Positions 44,252 through 45,098 of a stretch of DNA of 45,098 nt are shown here, piece by piece. Origin of the DNA: Bacteroidota bacterium (GTDB lineage: Bacteria; Bacteroidota; Bacteroidia; Flavobacteriales_D; Crocinitomicaceae); the NCBI GenBank assembly GCA_024280155.1, contig JAJRQQ010000010.1, positions 1 through 45,098 on the forward strand, written 5' to 3'. Numbering within the stretch: position 1 is the first letter of the stretch; every line of letters begins with the position of its first letter. A program made the position numbers and the translations under genes. The notes beneath the pieces were generated by a model, which did not search any database, had not been told where the DNA came from, and worked only from the letters and a program-made list of their open reading frames with translations.

Positions 44252-44605
44252 TCAAGAGTATTTCTTTCGCAAATAAATTTTATATGCTTCTCGTTGAACA
44301 ATTAAAAGTGCCATTTTCGAGATAAATTTTTCATCGCTTGTTAGTTCTAAAAAATCTTTCTCTGGAATATCTACTAAATATAAAAATTGTAAAAAACGTT
44401 GTTCGCCTTCTTTCATTAATTCTGCAACCTTTTCTTCGGTTTCCATGAGAATATCCGACATTGAGAGAGGTGTTTGCAAGAAATCTGAACTGAAATCTAT
44501 AGTGAACTGTCCGAAGTCTTTGGCAATTTGCAGCTGTGTTTTTAAAATAAAATCAGCGGATTCAAATTCTTTTACTAATTGAGAATGGGAGAGAGCAGTC
44601 TTCAT
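44252..44605 (-). CDS. Small helical protein of unknown function downstream of metG
   Basis: 117 residues, predicted to be nearly all helix (MKTALSHSQLVKEFESADFI; VAELMKEGEQRFLQFLYLVD; FISKMALLIVQREAYKIYLR). No signal peptide, membrane segment or recognisable motif. It starts 10 bases after the metG stop and is very likely cotranscribed with it. The well-formed C-terminal helix and the absence of frame errors support a real gene. No function is proposed. Confidence 0.75.
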   Translation of the reverse strand: MKTALSHSQLVKEFESADFILKTQLQIAKDFGQFTIDFSSDFLQTPLSMSDILMETEEKVAELMKEGEQRFLQFLYLVDIPEKDFLELTSDEKFISKMALLIVQREAYKIYLRKKYS

Positions 44606-44615
44606 AAAGTTGAAT

Positions 44616-45098
44616 TTACCTCACTTCGCAACCCGCTTCAAAATCTTTCTCAGGGACAACAAAACTCAATTCACCTTTAGCGTTTTCGGCCATTAAAATC
44701 ATCCCTTGCGATTCTACACCTCTGATTTTACGTGGAGCAAGATTCATTAAAACACTTACTTTCTTACCAATAATTTCCTCGGGAGAATAATGTTCAGCAA
44801 TACCAGAAACGATGGTTCTTTTATCCAACCCCGTATCTACAACTAATTGCAATAATTTTTTTGCTTTTTTTACTTTCTCCGCTTCTAGAATAATTCCTGT
44901 TCGAATATCCATTTTCATGAAATCATCAAATTCAACGGTTTCTTTTTGCGCTTCGTAAATTGCTTCAATAACTCTTGAATTTTCAAGTTTAGCAACTTCT
45001 TTTTCCACCAATTTATCTTCAATTTTTTGGAATAAAATAGACGGTTTATTGGTTTTGTGTCCTGCCGGAATTAATTGAGTATGTCCAGCATCTTCCCA
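44616..45098 (-). CDS. metG: Methionyl-tRNA synthetase, C-terminal part (5' part outside window)
   Basis: The frame is open to the window edge (WEDAGHTQLIPAGHKTNKPS), so only the last 160 residues are seen. They include the end of the anticodon-binding part (ILFQKIEDKLVEKEVAKLE) and the C-terminal OB-fold tRNA-binding domain (DDFMKMDIRTGIILEAEKV; TIVSGIAEHYSPEEIIGKKV; GVESQGMILMAE). This domain helps tRNA binding and dimerisation. The GTG at 45011 is an internal codon, not the start. Confidence 0.95.
   Translation of the reverse strand, partial: WEDAGHTQLIPAGHKTNKPSILFQKIEDKLVEKEVAKLENSRVIEAIYEAQKETVEFDDFMKMDIRTGIILEAEKVKKAKKLLQLVVDTGLDKRTIVSGIAEHYSPEEIIGKKVSVLMNLAPRKIRGVESQGMILMAENAKGELSFVVPEKDFEAGCEVR

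Noticed and set aside
1-45098. tRNA, rRNA, CRISPR arrays, prophage or complete transposase genes
   Set aside because: Looked for in all intergenic stretches; no cloverleaf, array of regular repeats, phage gene or transposase frame was seen.

Overview
This AT-rich window looks like chromosome from a member of the Bacteroidota, probably Flavobacteriales. The evidence is several type IX secretion (T9SS) sorting domains, a TonB-dependent receptor with a carboxypeptidase-regulatory domain, Bacteroidota-type -7 promoter boxes (TAnnTTTG), near absence of Shine-Dalgarno sites, and a typical grasp-with-SPASM peptide cluster. Genus cannot be fixed from sequence alone. No rRNA, tRNA, CRISPR array or complete insertion sequence was found.

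Layout. 1-4250 (+): 3' part of an M48 metalloprotease, a YraN-type nuclease-fold protein, an RluB-like pseudouridine synthase and an outer-membrane barrel. 4322-8364 (-): sucA-sucB, two subunits of 2-oxoglutarate dehydrogenase. 8548-14010 (+): two tandem paralogous T9SS-secreted proteins with near-identical terminators. 14037-17541 (-): ileS with an altered HIGH motif. 17542-18178: a repeat-rich gene-free stretch.

18179-27345 is the most interesting part: a compact ribosomally made, modified peptide cluster of the grasp-with-SPASM kind. Reading leftwards on the minus strand it holds a 60-residue precursor with a double-glycine leader, a terminator, a secreted helical protein of unknown role, a 51-residue ORF, an ATP-grasp ligase, a 53-residue ORF, a SPASM protein, a C39-peptidase ABC exporter, an HlyD adaptor and a TolC channel. 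A divergent XRE regulator sits at its head. The block is bounded by a ~33-bp imperfect direct repeat that is also part of the ric promoter, so it looks like an inserted cassette. The likely scheme is that the grasp ligase and SPASM protein modify the precursor, the C39 domain cleaves after the double glycine, and the ABC-HlyD-TolC conduit exports the product across both membranes.

27370-37276: ric (iron-sulfur cluster repair), leuS with a large insertion, a LytS-like sensor kinase and LytTR regulator, a candidate 6S-like RNA, a cyclase-family hydrolase, a HAD phosphatase, methylmalonyl-CoA epimerase and a secreted protein. 37523-45098: a peptide-binding lipoprotein, a TonB-dependent receptor, cysD-cysN (sulfate adenylyltransferase), a degenerate repeat-like intergenic region, a small helical protein and the 3' end of metG.

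Four genes (tolC, the SPASM gene, the sensor kinase and cysD) each carry one frameshift that one added base repairs, three of them in runs of 7-8 identical bases. This points first to base-calling errors and only second to biology; these genes are annotated at their reconstructed extent.
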